From: Billgrantia saliphila
Lineage (GTDB): Bacteria; Pseudomonadota; Gammaproteobacteria; Pseudomonadales; Halomonadaceae
Direction: 5' to 3'
Assembly (NCBI RefSeq): GCF_002930105.1
Contig: NZ_PJRN01000006.1
Location: 1-64,000, forward strand
Length of the DNA: 64,000 nt
The notes under the pieces are model-generated. The model worked only from the letters and a program-made list of their open reading frames with translations. It was not told the DNA's origin and made no database searches. Each line of letters opens with the position of its first letter. Positions within the stretch are counted from its first letter, which is position 1. This document shows positions 32,625 to 41,637 of the stretch, in pieces. Made by a program: the position numbers and the translations under genes.

Positions 32625-33677
32625 TCAGGCCACCGTCACGCTCTTGTCCAGGTACACGTCCTGAATGGCCTGAAGCAGCTCGACGCCCTCGCTCATGCTC
32701 TTCTGGAACGCCTTGCGCCCCGAGATCAGCCCCATTCCGCCGGCGCGCTTGTTGATCACCGCGGTACGCACCGCCTCGGCCATGTCGGAGTTGCCCTTGG
32801 AGCCGCCGCCCGAGTTGATCAGCCCGGCACGCCCCATGTAGCAGCAGGCCACCTGGTAGCGGGCCAGATCGATGGGATGATCGGAGGTCAGCTCGCTGTA
32901 GACCTTGGCGTGGGTATGACCGAAGCCGATGTCCTGGAAGCCGCCGTTGGTCTCGGGCAGCTTCTGCTTGACGATGTCGGCCTTGATCGTCGAGGCGAGG
33001 TGGTTGGCCTGGCCGGTGAGATCGGCCGCCACGTGGTAGTCCTTGCCTTCGTGCTTGAACGCGGGGTTGCGCAAGTAGGCCCACAGCACCGTAGCCATGC
33101 CCAGTTGGTGGGCGCGCTCGAAGGCCTCGCTGATCTCCATGATCTGGCGGCGGCTCTCGGGGGAGCCGAAGTAGATGGTCGCCCCCACCGCCACGCAGCC
33201 CATGTCGTGAGCCTGTTCCACCTCGGCGAACAGGGTCTGGTCGTACATCGCCGGGTAGCTCAGCGTCTCGTTGTGGTTGAGCTTGAGCATCATCGGGATG
33301 CGATGGGCGTAGCGGCGCGCCACCGACGACAGCACGCCCAGGGTGGACGCCACCCCGTTGCAACCGCCCTCGATGGCCAGCTCGACGATGTTGGCCGGGT
33401 CGAAATAGCGCGGGTTGGGCGCGAAGGAGGCCCCGGCGGAGTGCTCGATGCCCTGGTCCACCGGCAGCAGGCTGAGGTAGCCGGTGCCGGCCAGACGGCC
33501 ATGGCCGAACATCGCCTGCAGGCTGCGCATCACGGCAGGGCTGCGGTCGCTGTCGGCGACGACCCGGTCGACGAAGTCCGGGCCCGGCAGGTGGAGCTGC
33601 TCGCGGGGAAAGCCACGGCAGCGGTGGTCGAGCAGGTATTCGGCATCGTCACCCAACAGTTGGGGTATATCGGTCAT
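32625..33677 (-). CDS. fbaB: Class I fructose-bisphosphate aldolase, FbaB/DhnA type
   Basis: 350 aa from [15 protein letters not shown], the exact length of E. coli FbaB. The DhnA-type TIM barrel carries [39 protein letters not shown], a lysine region ([12 protein letters not shown]) and the phosphate-binding [14 protein letters not shown]. It uses a Schiff-base mechanism rather than a metal. A class II aldolase gene lies 3.6 kb away, so both aldolase types are encoded in one carbon-metabolism region. Confidence 0.92.
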   Translation of the reverse strand: MTDIPQLLGDDAEYLLDHRCRGFPREQLHLPGPDFVDRVVADSDRSPAVMRSLQAMFGHGRLAGTGYLSLLPVDQGIEHSAGASFAPNPRYFDPANIVELAIEGGCNGVASTLGVLSSVARRYAHRIPMMLKLNHNETLSYPAMYDQTLFAEVEQAHDMGCVAVGATIYFGSPESRRQIMEISEAFERAHQLGMATVLWAYLRNPAFKHEGKDYHVAADLTGQANHLASTIKADIVKQKLPETNGGFQDIGFGHTHAKVYSELTSDHPIDLARYQVACCYMGRAGLINSGGGSKGNSDMAEAVRTAVINKRAGGMGLISGRKAFQKSMSEGVELLQAIQDVYLDKSVTVA

Positions 33678-33758
33678 GTCTTCCTCTCCATGGTGTCGTG
33701 ATTCGCTATTCCCAGCGTAGTGAAAACCGTACCGAGCGTACGCCTCGCTTGCAAACGG

Positions 33759-33788
33759 AAGCGCCCTTCCCATGCGGGAAGGGCGCTT
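33759..33788 (-). terminator. Terminator of the Hsp20 operon
   Basis: 13-bp stem AAGCGCCCTTCCC/GGGAAGGGCGCTT with a 4-nt loop, 12 bp past the stop of the second hsp20 gene, with a short CTTCCGTTT tail. Confidence 0.8.
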
Positions 33789-33800
33789 GCCGGGGTTCGC

Positions 33801-34208
33801 TCAGGCCGCCCTGACCTCGATGCGGCGACGCTGGTGCGATGGCTTCTTCGGTAGTTGCAAGTGCAGCACCCCGTTCTCGATGCGCGCCTCGATGGCGTCG
33901 CTGTCGATCTCGTGGCTGAGCGTGAAGCGGCGTGCGAAGCGCTGGGCCCGTACCTCGGCGTAGATGGCCGACATGCCTTCCGGCATCTCCAGCCGGATCT
34001 CGCCCTCCAGGCTCAGCAGATTGTTGTCCACCTCGATGCTCAGCGATTCCGGCGTGACGCCGGGAAGATCGGCCAGCAGGTGCAGGGCATTGCCCTCCTC
34101 GAAGATATCGACCGGCGGTTGCAGCGCCCGGTCGCGCTCGTCGCGGGAACCCTCGCTCTCCTGCACCTGGGGCTGACGGGTCGCTTCTTGCCGAGTGATC
34201 TCGTTCAT
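33801..34208 (-). CDS. Small heat-shock protein (Hsp20/alpha-crystallin), second gene
   Basis: 135 aa. The alpha-crystallin domain spans residues ~32-125 (DIFEEGNALHLLADLPGVTPESLSIEV; RFTLSHEIDSDAIEARIENGVLHLQLPK). The C-terminal tail carries an I-x-V pattern (RRIEVRAA) for oligomer contacts. It is an ATP-independent holdase. It follows the first hsp20 gene by 28 bp and shares its heat-shock promoter. Confidence 0.93.
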   Translation of the reverse strand: MNEITRQEATRQPQVQESEGSRDERDRALQPPVDIFEEGNALHLLADLPGVTPESLSIEVDNNLLSLEGEIRLEMPEGMSAIYAEVRAQRFARRFTLSHEIDSDAIEARIENGVLHLQLPKKPSHQRRRIEVRAA

Positions 34209-34236
34209 TGCCGTTCACCTCCTTCAGGCTCGACCA

Positions 34237-34698
34237 TCATGCCGACTGGATCTCGATACGCCGCGGCTTGAGCTCCTCGCGCTTGGGCAGCGTGATCTCG
34301 AACACGCCGTTGCGCCAGCGCGCCTCGGCCCGGTCGGCATCCAGACCCTCGGGCAGGGCGATGGAGCGGGCGAAGCTGCCACCCGCACGCTCGCGGCGAA
34401 AATAGGGGCGCCGCTCGTCGCCTTCCGGTTCGTCGGGCACGACCTGGCGTTCCCCCCTGACGGTCAGGACATTGTCCTGAAGGCTGAGTTCGAGATCGCC
34501 CGCCGTGAGACCGGCGGCGAACACGTAAACGCGCACCGCATCGTCGGTACGGCCGATATTGATCATCGGGTAGGTTCCGCGCGGTACCGCGCGGATGTCG
34601 GTCGCCCCGGGCTCGGGAAGTATCTCGTCCAGCCATTCCCGAAACCAGTCCACACCCCAGGGAGACCCGGTATCGTAACGCCTGAGATCTCCGAACAT
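34237..34698 (-). CDS. Small heat-shock protein (Hsp20/alpha-crystallin), first gene
   Basis: 153 aa from ATG (MFGDLRRYDTG), with GGAGGT 8 nt upstream; a GTG three codons earlier is possible. The alpha-crystallin domain runs from residue ~45 (PMINIGRTDDAVRVYVFAAGL) to ~148 (RWRNGVFEITLPKRE), with an N-terminal Trp/aromatic segment. The C-terminal RRIEIQ is the oligomerisation motif. The gene lies behind a sigma-32-type promoter and an extensively structured leader whose hairpin pairs with the ribosome site. Confidence 0.93.
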   Translation of the reverse strand: MFGDLRRYDTGSPWGVDWFREWLDEILPEPGATDIRAVPRGTYPMINIGRTDDAVRVYVFAAGLTAGDLELSLQDNVLTVRGERQVVPDEPEGDERRPYFRRERAGGSFARSIALPEGLDADRAEARWRNGVFEITLPKREELKPRRIEIQSA

Positions 34699-34706
34699 GA
34701 CGAACA

Positions 34707-34780
34707 CCTCCTACGCTTTGCCTAACCAGGAAACGGGATGCGACCGGCCGCGGCAACCTCGTCGGCCGGCGACGTCCCGT
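34707..34780 (-). promoter_or_regulatory. Candidate RNA thermometer in hsp20 leader
   Basis: On the minus strand the leader first folds as an imperfect 18-bp stem (34780-34763 with 34750-34733; two mismatches, two wobbles, 12-nt loop). It then offers a second hairpin in which UUUCCU (34733-34728) pairs with the ribosome site AGGAGG (34712-34707) across a 15-nt loop. Masking of the ribosome site by a weak, wobble-containing stem is typical of ROSE-like thermometers on small heat-shock genes. Confidence 0.55.
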
Positions 34781-34786
34781 AAGGGA

Positions 34787-34814
34787 AAATAGGGGCTCGC
34801 AGTGCGCTTTCAAG
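34787..34814 (-). promoter_or_regulatory. Sigma-32 heat-shock promoter of the hsp20 operon
   Basis: Minus-strand CTTGAAA (34814-34808), 12-nt spacer, CCCCTATTT (34795-34787). This fits the RpoH consensus CTTGAAA-N(11-15)-CCCCATNT closely. The start site would fall at about 34780, exactly where the structured leader begins. Confidence 0.8.
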
Positions 34815-34912
34815 CCCCGCGCGACGCGCCATGCCCCGCTGCCGCGAGCCGGGACGTCGCAGCGCTTTTACGGTAGAATCTCCGCTTTCCGTTCGAGGAG
34901 AGCCAGGCAAGC

Positions 34913-35953
34913 ATGGCCCAGCGCATCGCCATCAATGGATACGGACGAATCGGCCAGTGCGTGCTGCGCGCGCTGGTGGAGCGCCGGTTGACCCACCCCG
35001 ACGTCGCGGCGCTCGAGGTGGTGGCGATCAACGAACTCTCCGACCTGGACACCATCGCCTACCTCACCCGCTACGACACCACCCATGGCCGCTTCCCCGG
35101 CCGGGTGAGCACCGCAGCAGGCCGCCTGGTCATCGATGGCCGGCCCATCGAGGTGCTGAACGAGCCCGCCCCCGCGCGCCTGCCCTGGCGCGAGCTGGGC
35201 ATCGATCTGGTACTGGAGTGCTCGGGCAGCTTCAAGGAGCGCGCCACCGCCGCGCATCACCTCGCCGCCGGTGCCGGTCGCCTGCTGTTCTCCCAGCCGG
35301 CCGAGAGCGACGTCGACGCCACCATCGTCTGCGGCATCAACGAGGACGAGCTCTCCGCCGAGCATCGCATCGTCTCGGCGGCGTCGTGCACCACCAACTG
35401 CCTGGTGCCGGTGCTCACCGTGCTCGACGAGGCGCTGGGCATCGAGCACGGCGTAACCACCACGGTGCACTCGGCAATGAACGACCAGCCGGTGATCGAC
35501 GCCTACCACCAGACCGACCTGCGGCTGACGCGCTCGGCGATGCACTCCATCGTGCCCGTCGACACCAGCCTGGCGCGCGGCATCAACCGCCTGATGCCGC
35601 ACCTGGCCGGACGCTTCGAGTGCCTGCACATGCGCGTGCCAACGATCAACGTCTCGGCCATGGACATGTCTATCTGCGTGCGCCGCGACACCTCGGCCGG
35701 CGAGGTCAACGAGCTGCTGCGCCGCGCCAGCGAGTCGCGCCTGGCGGGGCTGCTCGGTTACACCGAGGAGCCCATGGCGTCGGTCGACTTCAACCACGAT
35801 CCCCGCTCGGGTATCGTTGACGCCACTCAAACCCGGGTAGCGGGCAAGCGCCTGATCAAGCTGTTGTGCTGGTTCGACAACGAGTGGGGCTTCGCCCATC
35901 GCATGCTCGACGTCGCCCAGCGCCTGGCGACCCTGCCGCCGCCGGCTTCGTGA
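34913..35953 (+). CDS. epd: Erythrose-4-phosphate dehydrogenase (GapDH family)
   Basis: 346 aa. N-terminal NAD fold INGYGRIGQCVLRAL; catalytic cysteine in SAASCTTNCLVPVL; TVHSAMNDQPVIDAYH and the C-terminal WFDNEWGFAHRMLD are GapDH-family motifs. The Epd assignment over glycolytic Gap rests on the gene order epd-pgk-fba and on AMNDQPVIDAYHQTDLRLTRSAM, which matches Epd rather than the Gap TATQKTVD motif. It makes 4-phosphoerythronate for pyridoxal-phosphate synthesis. Confidence 0.9.
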   Translation: MAQRIAINGYGRIGQCVLRALVERRLTHPDVAALEVVAINELSDLDTIAYLTRYDTTHGRFPGRVSTAAGRLVIDGRPIEVLNEPAPARLPWRELGIDLVLECSGSFKERATAAHHLAAGAGRLLFSQPAESDVDATIVCGINEDELSAEHRIVSAASCTTNCLVPVLTVLDEALGIEHGVTTTVHSAMNDQPVIDAYHQTDLRLTRSAMHSIVPVDTSLARGINRLMPHLAGRFECLHMRVPTINVSAMDMSICVRRDTSAGEVNELLRRASESRLAGLLGYTEEPMASVDFNHDPRSGIVDATQTRVAGKRLIKLLCWFDNEWGFAHRMLDVAQRLATLPPPAS

Positions 35954-35991
35954 ACCCGGTTTCGGTTCCCCATCAACGAGGATGATGCCTG

Positions 35992-37155
35992 ATGAACGTG
36001 CTCAAGATGACCGACCTCGACCTGCGCGGTCAGCGCGTGCTGATCCGCGAGGACCTGAACGTTCCCGTCAAGCACGGCAAGGTGAGTAGCGACGCCCGCC
36101 TGCGGGCCAGCCTGCCGACCATCAAGGCGGCCATGGAGGCCGGCGCCAAGGTGATGCTGATGAGCCACCTGGGGCGCCCGACCGAAGGCGAACCGGCCGA
36201 GGAGTTCTCGCTGGCCCCGGTGGCCGAGCGCCTCGGCGAGCTGCTTGGCCGCCCGGTGCGGCTGGTCGAGGAGTACCTCGATACCGCCCTCGACCTGGCC
36301 GACGGCGAGGTCGTGCTGCTCGAGAACGTGCGCTTCAACGTGGGCGAGAAGAAGGACGACGAGACGCTGGCCAAGCAGTACGCCGCGCTGTGCGACATCT
36401 ATGTGATGGACGCCTTCGGTACCGCCCACCGCGCCCAGGCCTCCACCCACGGCGTGGCCCGCTTCGCGTCGCAGGCCTGCGCCGGCCCGCTGCTGGCCGC
36501 CGAGCTCGACGCCCTGGAGAAGGCCCTGGCCACGCCCAGGCGCCCCATGGTCGCCATCGTCGGCGGCTCCAAGGTATCGACCAAGCTCGAGGTGCTCAAC
36601 GCCCTCTCCGAGAAGTGCGACCAGCTCATCGTCGGCGGCGGCATCGCCAACACCTTCATCGCCGCGGCCGGCCACAATGTCGGCAAGTCGCTGCACGAGG
36701 CCGACCTGATCGACCAGGCCAAGGCGCTAATGACCAAGGTCGAGATCCCGCTGCCCACCGACGTGGTAGTGGCCACGGAGTTCTCCGAATCCGCCGAGGC
36801 GGTGGTCAAGCCGGTCGACCAGGTGGGCGACGACGAGATGATCCTCGACATCGGTCCCGACACCGCGGGCCGATTGGCCGGCCTGCTCAAGGACGCCGGC
36901 ACCATCCTGTGGAACGGCCCGGTGGGCGTGTTCGAGATCGACCAGTTCGGCCACGGCACCGAGGCGCTATCGCGCGCCATTGCCGAAAGCAACGGCTTCT
37001 CCATCGCCGGCGGCGGTGACACCCTGGCCGCCATCGACAAGTACGGCATCGATGACAGCGTCTCCTACATCTCCACCGGCGGGGGCGCGTTCCTCGAATA
37101 CGTGGAAGGCAAGACCCTGCCCGCCGTCAAGGCCCTGGAAGACGCTGCACGCTGA
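35992..37155 (+). CDS. pgk: Phosphoglycerate kinase
   Basis: 387 aa. The start [79 protein letters not shown] and the ATP-domain motifs [14 protein letters not shown] and [13 protein letters not shown] are all conserved. It catalyses ATP formation in glycolysis and runs in reverse in gluconeogenesis. It lies 38 bp after epd and 83 bp before fba, one probable operon. Confidence 0.98.
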   Translation: MNVLKMTDLDLRGQRVLIREDLNVPVKHGKVSSDARLRASLPTIKAAMEAGAKVMLMSHLGRPTEGEPAEEFSLAPVAERLGELLGRPVRLVEEYLDTALDLADGEVVLLENVRFNVGEKKDDETLAKQYAALCDIYVMDAFGTAHRAQASTHGVARFASQACAGPLLAAELDALEKALATPRRPMVAIVGGSKVSTKLEVLNALSEKCDQLIVGGGIANTFIAAAGHNVGKSLHEADLIDQAKALMTKVEIPLPTDVVVATEFSESAEAVVKPVDQVGDDEMILDIGPDTAGRLAGLLKDAGTILWNGPVGVFEIDQFGHGTEALSRAIAESNGFSIAGGGDTLAAIDKYGIDDSVSYISTGGGAFLEYVEGKTLPAVKALEDAAR

Positions 37156-37238
37156 TATCCCCGGGGCCGATCGGCGCATGCCGGCCGGCCCCGACCGCCC
37201 TGCCCCAGACAGACTGCATAGAGAGAACAGGTGAGTTC

Positions 37239-38303
37239 ATGGCACTGATCAGCATGCGCCAGATGCTGGACCACGCCGCCGAGCGCGGCTATGGCATTCC
37301 AGCCTTCAACGTCAACAACCTCGAACAGATGCGCGCCATCATGGAAGCGGCCGACGCAACCGACTCCCCGGTGATCGTCCAGGCTTCCGCCGGTGCGCGG
37401 AAGTACGCTGGCGCGCCCTTCCTTCGCCATCTCATCCTGGCCGCGGTGGAGGAGTTCCCCCACATCCCGGTGGTGATGCATCAGGACCACGGCACCTCGC
37501 CGGCGGTCTGCCAGCGCTCGATCCAGCTCGGCTTCTCCTCGGTGATGATGGACGGCTCGCTGGGCGAGGACGGCAAGACACCGATGGACTACGACTACAA
37601 CGTCGACGTCACCCGCCGCACCGTCGAGATGGCGCACGCCTGCGGCGTCTCGGTGGAGGGCGAGCTGGGCTGCCTGGGCAGCCTGGAGACCGGCATGGCC
37701 GGCGAGGAAGACGGCATCGGCGCCGAGGGCGTGCTCTCCCACGACCAGCTGCTCACCGACCCGGAAGAGGCCGCGGACTTCGTCAAGGCGACCCAGGTCG
37801 ACGCCCTGGCCATCGCCATCGGTACCAGCCACGGCGCCTACAAGTTCACCCGGCCGCCTACCGGCGACACCCTCTCCATCCAGCGCATCAAGGAGATTCA
37901 CGCCCGCATCCCTGACACTCACTTGGTGATGCACGGCTCCTCGTCGGTGCCCCAGGAGTGGCTCGCCATCATCAACGAGTTCGGCGGCGAGATTCCCGAG
38001 ACCTACGGCGTGCCGGTCGAGGAGATCGTCGAGGGCATCAAGCACGGCGTGCGCAAGGTCAACATCGACACCGACCTGCGCCTGGCCTCCACCGGGGCGG
38101 TGCGGCGCTTCCTGGCCAAGAATCCCAGCGAGTTCGACCCGCGCAAGTACCTCAAGGAGACCGTGACCGCGATGCGCGATATCTGCATCGCCCGCTACGA
38201 GGCCTTCGGTACCGCCGGCAACGCCAGTCGCATCAAGCCGATCAGCCTCGAGGCGATGTTCGAGCGTTACGCCCGCGGCGAGCTCGACCCCAAGGTGAAG
38301 TGA
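37239..38303 (+). CDS. fba: Class II (zinc) fructose-bisphosphate aldolase
   Basis: 354 aa. Zinc-binding and catalytic motifs: [57 protein letters not shown] and [13 protein letters not shown]. The pattern is that of the Calvin-cycle-type class II subgroup common in Pseudomonas relatives. It forms the end of the epd-pgk-fba operon, closed by a clear terminator. The class I enzyme FbaB is encoded nearby. Confidence 0.97.
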   Translation: MALISMRQMLDHAAERGYGIPAFNVNNLEQMRAIMEAADATDSPVIVQASAGARKYAGAPFLRHLILAAVEEFPHIPVVMHQDHGTSPAVCQRSIQLGFSSVMMDGSLGEDGKTPMDYDYNVDVTRRTVEMAHACGVSVEGELGCLGSLETGMAGEEDGIGAEGVLSHDQLLTDPEEAADFVKATQVDALAIAIGTSHGAYKFTRPPTGDTLSIQRIKEIHARIPDTHLVMHGSSSVPQEWLAIINEFGGEIPETYGVPVEEIVEGIKHGVRKVNIDTDLRLASTGAVRRFLAKNPSEFDPRKYLKETVTAMRDICIARYEAFGTAGNASRIKPISLEAMFERYARGELDPKVK

Positions 38304-38324
38304 GCGTCCCAGCTCGAGGCTGAC

Positions 38325-38350
38325 AGGGCGGCCCTTGGGCCGCCCTTTCT
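38325..38350 (+). terminator. Terminator after fba
   Basis: Stem AGGGCGGCCC-TT-GGGCCGCCCT followed by TTCTCTT, 21 bp after the fba stop. Confidence 0.92.
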
Positions 38351-38447
38351 CTTGCTCACGTTAACCCTCTTTCCTCGCCCTGCCCTGCCCCTCTCGGCGC
38401 TTGCCCGCTCGCCCGCTCGAACTTGCCCCGACGCCTTTCGCGGCCTA

Positions 38448-38467
38448 GGATGGGAACGTTCCCATCC
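38448..38467. promoter_or_regulatory. LacI-family operator before the PtxS-like repressor gene
   Basis: Perfect 20-bp palindrome with core TGGGAACGTTCCCA and the central CG that LacI-family proteins wedge open. It ends 17 bp before the repressor start codon, a position suited to autorepression of the three-gene unit. Confidence 0.85.
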
Positions 38468-38484
38468 AGAGCAACGCCTTGCCC

Positions 38485-39546
38485 ATGCGCCCTTCTCGAC
38501 ACGCCACCCTGCTCGAAGTGGCACGCGAAGCCAACGCCTCGAAGACCAGCGTGTCGCGCTACTTCGGCGGCGAACGCGAGCGGCTCTCGCCGTCGCTTCA
38601 GCGGCGCATCGCCCAGGCGGCGCGTCGGCTCGACTATCGACCCAATCAGATGGCACGGGGGCTGAAGGGCGGTCGCTCACGACTGATCGGCATGCTGGTG
38701 GCCGACATCCGCAACCCCTATTCGGTGGCGGTGATGCACGGCGTCGAACAGGCCTGCCGTGAGCGCGGTTATTCGCTGCTGGTGGGCAACACCGGTAACG
38801 ACCCCGCCCAGGAGCGCACTCACTTGGCCCTGCTGGCCTCCTACCGGGTGGAGGGGCTGGTGATCAATGCCGCCGGCAGCCCCGGCCGCGAACTGCAGTC
38901 GCTGGCCGACCAGGGCTTGCCGCTGGTGCTGCTCGACCGCTGGCTGGAAGAGGTGGAAGCGGACGTGGTCGGGCTCGACAACGCCTTGGCCGTCGACATG
39001 GCGATCGACCACCTGCGCCGGCAGGGCTATCGCTCGCTGCTGTTCCTCAGCGAGCCCCCGGGGCAGGCCAGCCCACGCCAGCAGCGCTGGCAGCGCTTCG
39101 AGCAGCGCCTGGCCGGCGAGCCGAACCTGCACGGTGAGCGCCGCGACCTGTCGCCGGGCGAGCCGGATGCGGCACGCGAGATCCTTCAGGATTTCCTCGC
39201 CTGGGCCGAGCGCCCCGCCGTGCTCTGCGCCAATGGCAACGTGACCCTGGCTGCCACCCGCGCCTTGCAGGCCCTCGGTGCGCGCCTCGGCGAGGTCGGC
39301 CTGCTGGGTATCGACGAACTCGACTGGTGCGAGCTGGTTCCCCCCGGCATCACGACGCTGGCCCAGCCCACCGAGGCCATTGGCCGGGCCGCCGTGCAGC
39401 AACTGCTGGCACGGCTTGACGACGGTACGCCCCCGCAGCCGCCCCGCCGCACCCTGTACCCGGCCCGGCTGAACGCCCGCGGCTCGACCCGTCTCGCAGC
39501 TTTCGCCAAAAACCACGACAACGACTGTGACAAGGAGCAGCGATGA
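38485..39546 (+). CDS. LacI-family repressor, PtxS-like
   Basis: 353 aa from ATG (MRPSRHATLLEVA); a TTG two codons earlier is in frame. The N-terminal helix-turn-helix reads TLLEVAREANASKTSVSRYFGG with hinge helix DYRPNQMARGLKGG. A periplasmic-binding-type effector domain follows (LIGMLVADIRNPYSVAVMHGVEQ). Its stop overlaps the sugar-kinase start (ATGA). PtxS controls 2-ketogluconate use in Pseudomonas beside kguK and kguD, the same neighbours found here. The effector is inferred, and the operator differs from the Pseudomonas site. Confidence 0.82.
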   Translation: MRPSRHATLLEVAREANASKTSVSRYFGGERERLSPSLQRRIAQAARRLDYRPNQMARGLKGGRSRLIGMLVADIRNPYSVAVMHGVEQACRERGYSLLVGNTGNDPAQERTHLALLASYRVEGLVINAAGSPGRELQSLADQGLPLVLLDRWLEEVEADVVGLDNALAVDMAIDHLRRQGYRSLLFLSEPPGQASPRQQRWQRFEQRLAGEPNLHGERRDLSPGEPDAAREILQDFLAWAERPAVLCANGNVTLAATRALQALGARLGEVGLLGIDELDWCELVPPGITTLAQPTEAIGRAAVQQLLARLDDGTPPQPPRRTLYPARLNARGSTRLAAFAKNHDNDCDKEQR

Positions 39547-40526
39547 ACGACGATACTCTCCCACCGGAAGTTCTCGCCTTCGGCGAGGCCATGGCCCTGT
39601 TCGTGGCCGAGACCCCCGGCGCGCTGGCCGACGTGGAGTGCTTCCGGCGCGGCATCGCCGGGGCCGATACCAATGTCGCCATCGGCCTGGCCCGGCTCGG
39701 TTTTCGCGTCGGCTGGCTGAGCCGCGTCGGCAGCGACGGCTTCGGGGCCTACCTGCGGCGAGCCCTGGAAACCGAGGGGCTCGATTGCCGCTACCTGCGG
39801 GAGGACCCCGATCAAGCCACCGGCCTGGTGTTCAAGGAACGCGCCGAGGGTGGCGCCGATCCCAGGGTGGCCTACTTCCGTCGCGGCAGCGCCGCCAGTC
39901 ATATGGCGCCGGGGGATGCCGAGCAGATCGACTTCACCGCCGCGCGCCACCTCCACGCCACCGGCATTCCACCGGCGCTCTCCGACAGCTGCCGGGAGCT
40001 GACCCGACACATGCTCGATCAGGCCCATGCCCACGGCGCCAGCATCTCCTTCGACCCCAACCTGCGCCCCAGCCTGTGGCCCAGCGAGGCAGCGATGCGC
40101 GATACCCTGAACGCCATGGCGGCCAAGGCCGACTGGGTACTGCCGGGCCTGGCCGAGGGACGCCTGCTGACCGGGCTCGATACGCCTCGCGACATCGCCG
40201 ATTTCTATCTCGAGCGCGGCGCCAAGGCCGTGTTCCTCAAGCTCGGACCGGAGGGCGCCTACTACCGCGGTGTACTGGACGGCCGCGAGGCGGAAGCCAC
40301 CGTGCCGGGCTTCCCGGTCGCGCACGTGGTGGATACCGTGGGCGCCGGGGACGGTTTCGCCGTGGGCGTGATCAGCGCCCTGCTAGATGGCCTCTCTTCA
40401 CAGGCCGCCACACGCCGCGGCAACCTGATCGGCGCCGAGGCCGTGCAGGTGCAGGGCGACATGGAGGGCCTGCCGAGCCGTACGCGCCTGACCGAGCTCG
40501 AGCGCAACCTGCCAGACTTGCCGTAA
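39543..40526 (+). CDS. kguK: PfkB-family sugar-acid kinase (2-ketogluconate kinase type)
   Basis: 327 aa. Ribokinase/PfkB fold with FRRGIAGADTNVAIGLARLG near the start, SISFDPNLRPSLWPS mid-protein and the anion-hole/catalytic motif DTVGAGDGFAVG (catalytic Asp). The sequence is in the KdgK/KguK group. Adjacency to a KguD-like reductase and a PtxS-like repressor favours phosphorylation of 2-ketogluconate over KDG. AAGGAGCAGCG provides the ribosome site. Confidence 0.8.
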   Translation: MNDDTLPPEVLAFGEAMALFVAETPGALADVECFRRGIAGADTNVAIGLARLGFRVGWLSRVGSDGFGAYLRRALETEGLDCRYLREDPDQATGLVFKERAEGGADPRVAYFRRGSAASHMAPGDAEQIDFTAARHLHATGIPPALSDSCRELTRHMLDQAHAHGASISFDPNLRPSLWPSEAAMRDTLNAMAAKADWVLPGLAEGRLLTGLDTPRDIADFYLERGAKAVFLKLGPEGAYYRGVLDGREAEATVPGFPVAHVVDTVGAGDGFAVGVISALLDGLSSQAATRRGNLIGAEAVQVQGDMEGLPSRTRLTELERNLPDLP

Positions 40527-40552
40527 CTGACCGCCAACATCGGAGCGAGACA

Positions 40553-41536
40553 ATGACAAAACGCATCGTCGCCTACAGCCGCCTCAAGCCGACGCATCTC
40601 GATCAGCTCAGGCAGCGCTTTCATGTCGACTACTTCGAAGCCCTGAAGAACACCGACGATCCCGGCTTTCGCGAGGCACTGGGCAGGGCCCACGGTATCG
40701 TCGGCTCGAGCCTTGCCATCACCCCCGAGCTGCTCGACCAGGCGCCGCACCTCGAGGCCATTGCCAGCATCTCGGTGGGCTACGACAACTACCCCGTCGA
40801 GGCGCTGACCCAACGCGGCATCCTGCTGTGCAACACCCCGGACGTGCTCACCGAAACCACCGCCGACACCGGCTTCCTGCTGATCATGACCACGGCGCGG
40901 CGCGCGGTGGAGCTGGCCGAGTTCGTCAAGCGCGGCGAATGGCGGGAGAGCATCGGCGAGGCACAGTTCGGCAGCGACGTGCACGGCAAGACGCTGGGCA
41001 TGATCGGTTTCGGGCGCATCGGCGCCGCCGTCGCCCGCCGTGGTGCGCTGGGCTTCGGCATGCAGGTGCTCTATTCCAACGCCTCGCCCAAGCCGGACCT
41101 GGAGCGGGAACTCGGCGCCACGCGCTGCGAGATGGACGACCTGCTGGCCCGCGCCGACTTCGTCTGCGTCACCGTGCCGCTGTCGGCCGAGACGACGCAC
41201 TTGATCGGCGCTCGCGAATTCGGGCTGATGAAGCCCTCGGCGATCTTCGTCAACATCGCCCGAGGCAAGGTGGTCGACGAAACCGCGCTGATCGCCGCTT
41301 TGGAGACGGGCGGGATCCGTGCCGCCGGACTCGACGTGTTCGAGCGCGAGCCGCTCTCGCCGGAGTCGCCGCTGCCGCACATGAGCAACGTGGTGGCCCT
41401 GCCGCACATCGGCTCGGCGACCCACGAGACCCGCGATGCCATGGCCCAGCGCGCGGTGGACAATATCCTGCTCGCGCTCGAGGGCAAGCGCCCCATCAGC
41501 TTGGTCAACGAGGCGGCCTGGCGGGAGCGCAGCTGA
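40553..41536 (+). CDS. kguD: 2-keto-(6-phospho)gluconate reductase, D-2-hydroxyacid dehydrogenase family
   Basis: 327 aa from MTKRIVAYSRLKP. NAD(P)-binding motif GMIGFGRIGAAVARRGALGFG; catalytic Arg in NIARGKVVDE, Glu in LDVFEREPL and His in ALPHIGSAT. The segments SVGYDNYPVEALTQRGI and TPDVLTETTADTGF closely recall Pseudomonas KguD/TkrA. It would reduce 2-keto-6-phosphogluconate to 6-phosphogluconate after KguK. Membership of the GhrB glyoxylate reductase group is the alternative. Confidence 0.82.
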   Translation: MTKRIVAYSRLKPTHLDQLRQRFHVDYFEALKNTDDPGFREALGRAHGIVGSSLAITPELLDQAPHLEAIASISVGYDNYPVEALTQRGILLCNTPDVLTETTADTGFLLIMTTARRAVELAEFVKRGEWRESIGEAQFGSDVHGKTLGMIGFGRIGAAVARRGALGFGMQVLYSNASPKPDLERELGATRCEMDDLLARADFVCVTVPLSAETTHLIGAREFGLMKPSAIFVNIARGKVVDETALIAALETGGIRAAGLDVFEREPLSPESPLPHMSNVVALPHIGSATHETRDAMAQRAVDNILLALEGKRPISLVNEAAWRERS

Positions 41537-41561
41537 CGCCGCCGGCGCAGCTCTACGACTA

Positions 41562-41583
41562 AAGGAGCCTTGGCCCGCTCCTT
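41562..41583 (+). terminator. Hairpin after kguD
   Basis: AAGGAGC/GCTCCTT with an 8-nt loop, followed by GGCCTCTTCTAGTTTT. A moderate terminator separating the first sugar-acid unit from the second repressor. Confidence 0.5.
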
Positions 41584-41595
41584 GGCCTCTTCTAG

Positions 41596-41613
41596 TTTTG
41601 GATCAATCCAAAA
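41596..41613. promoter_or_regulatory. Operator upstream of the second LacI gene
   Basis: TTTTGGAT-CA-ATCCAAAA, with perfect 8-bp arms, 24 bp before the repressor start. A near-identical site lies inside the start of dctP (42798-42813), so this looks like the recognition site of the second LacI protein. Confidence 0.8.
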
Positions 41614-41637
41614 ACAACCGTGCGAGACAGCGAACCG

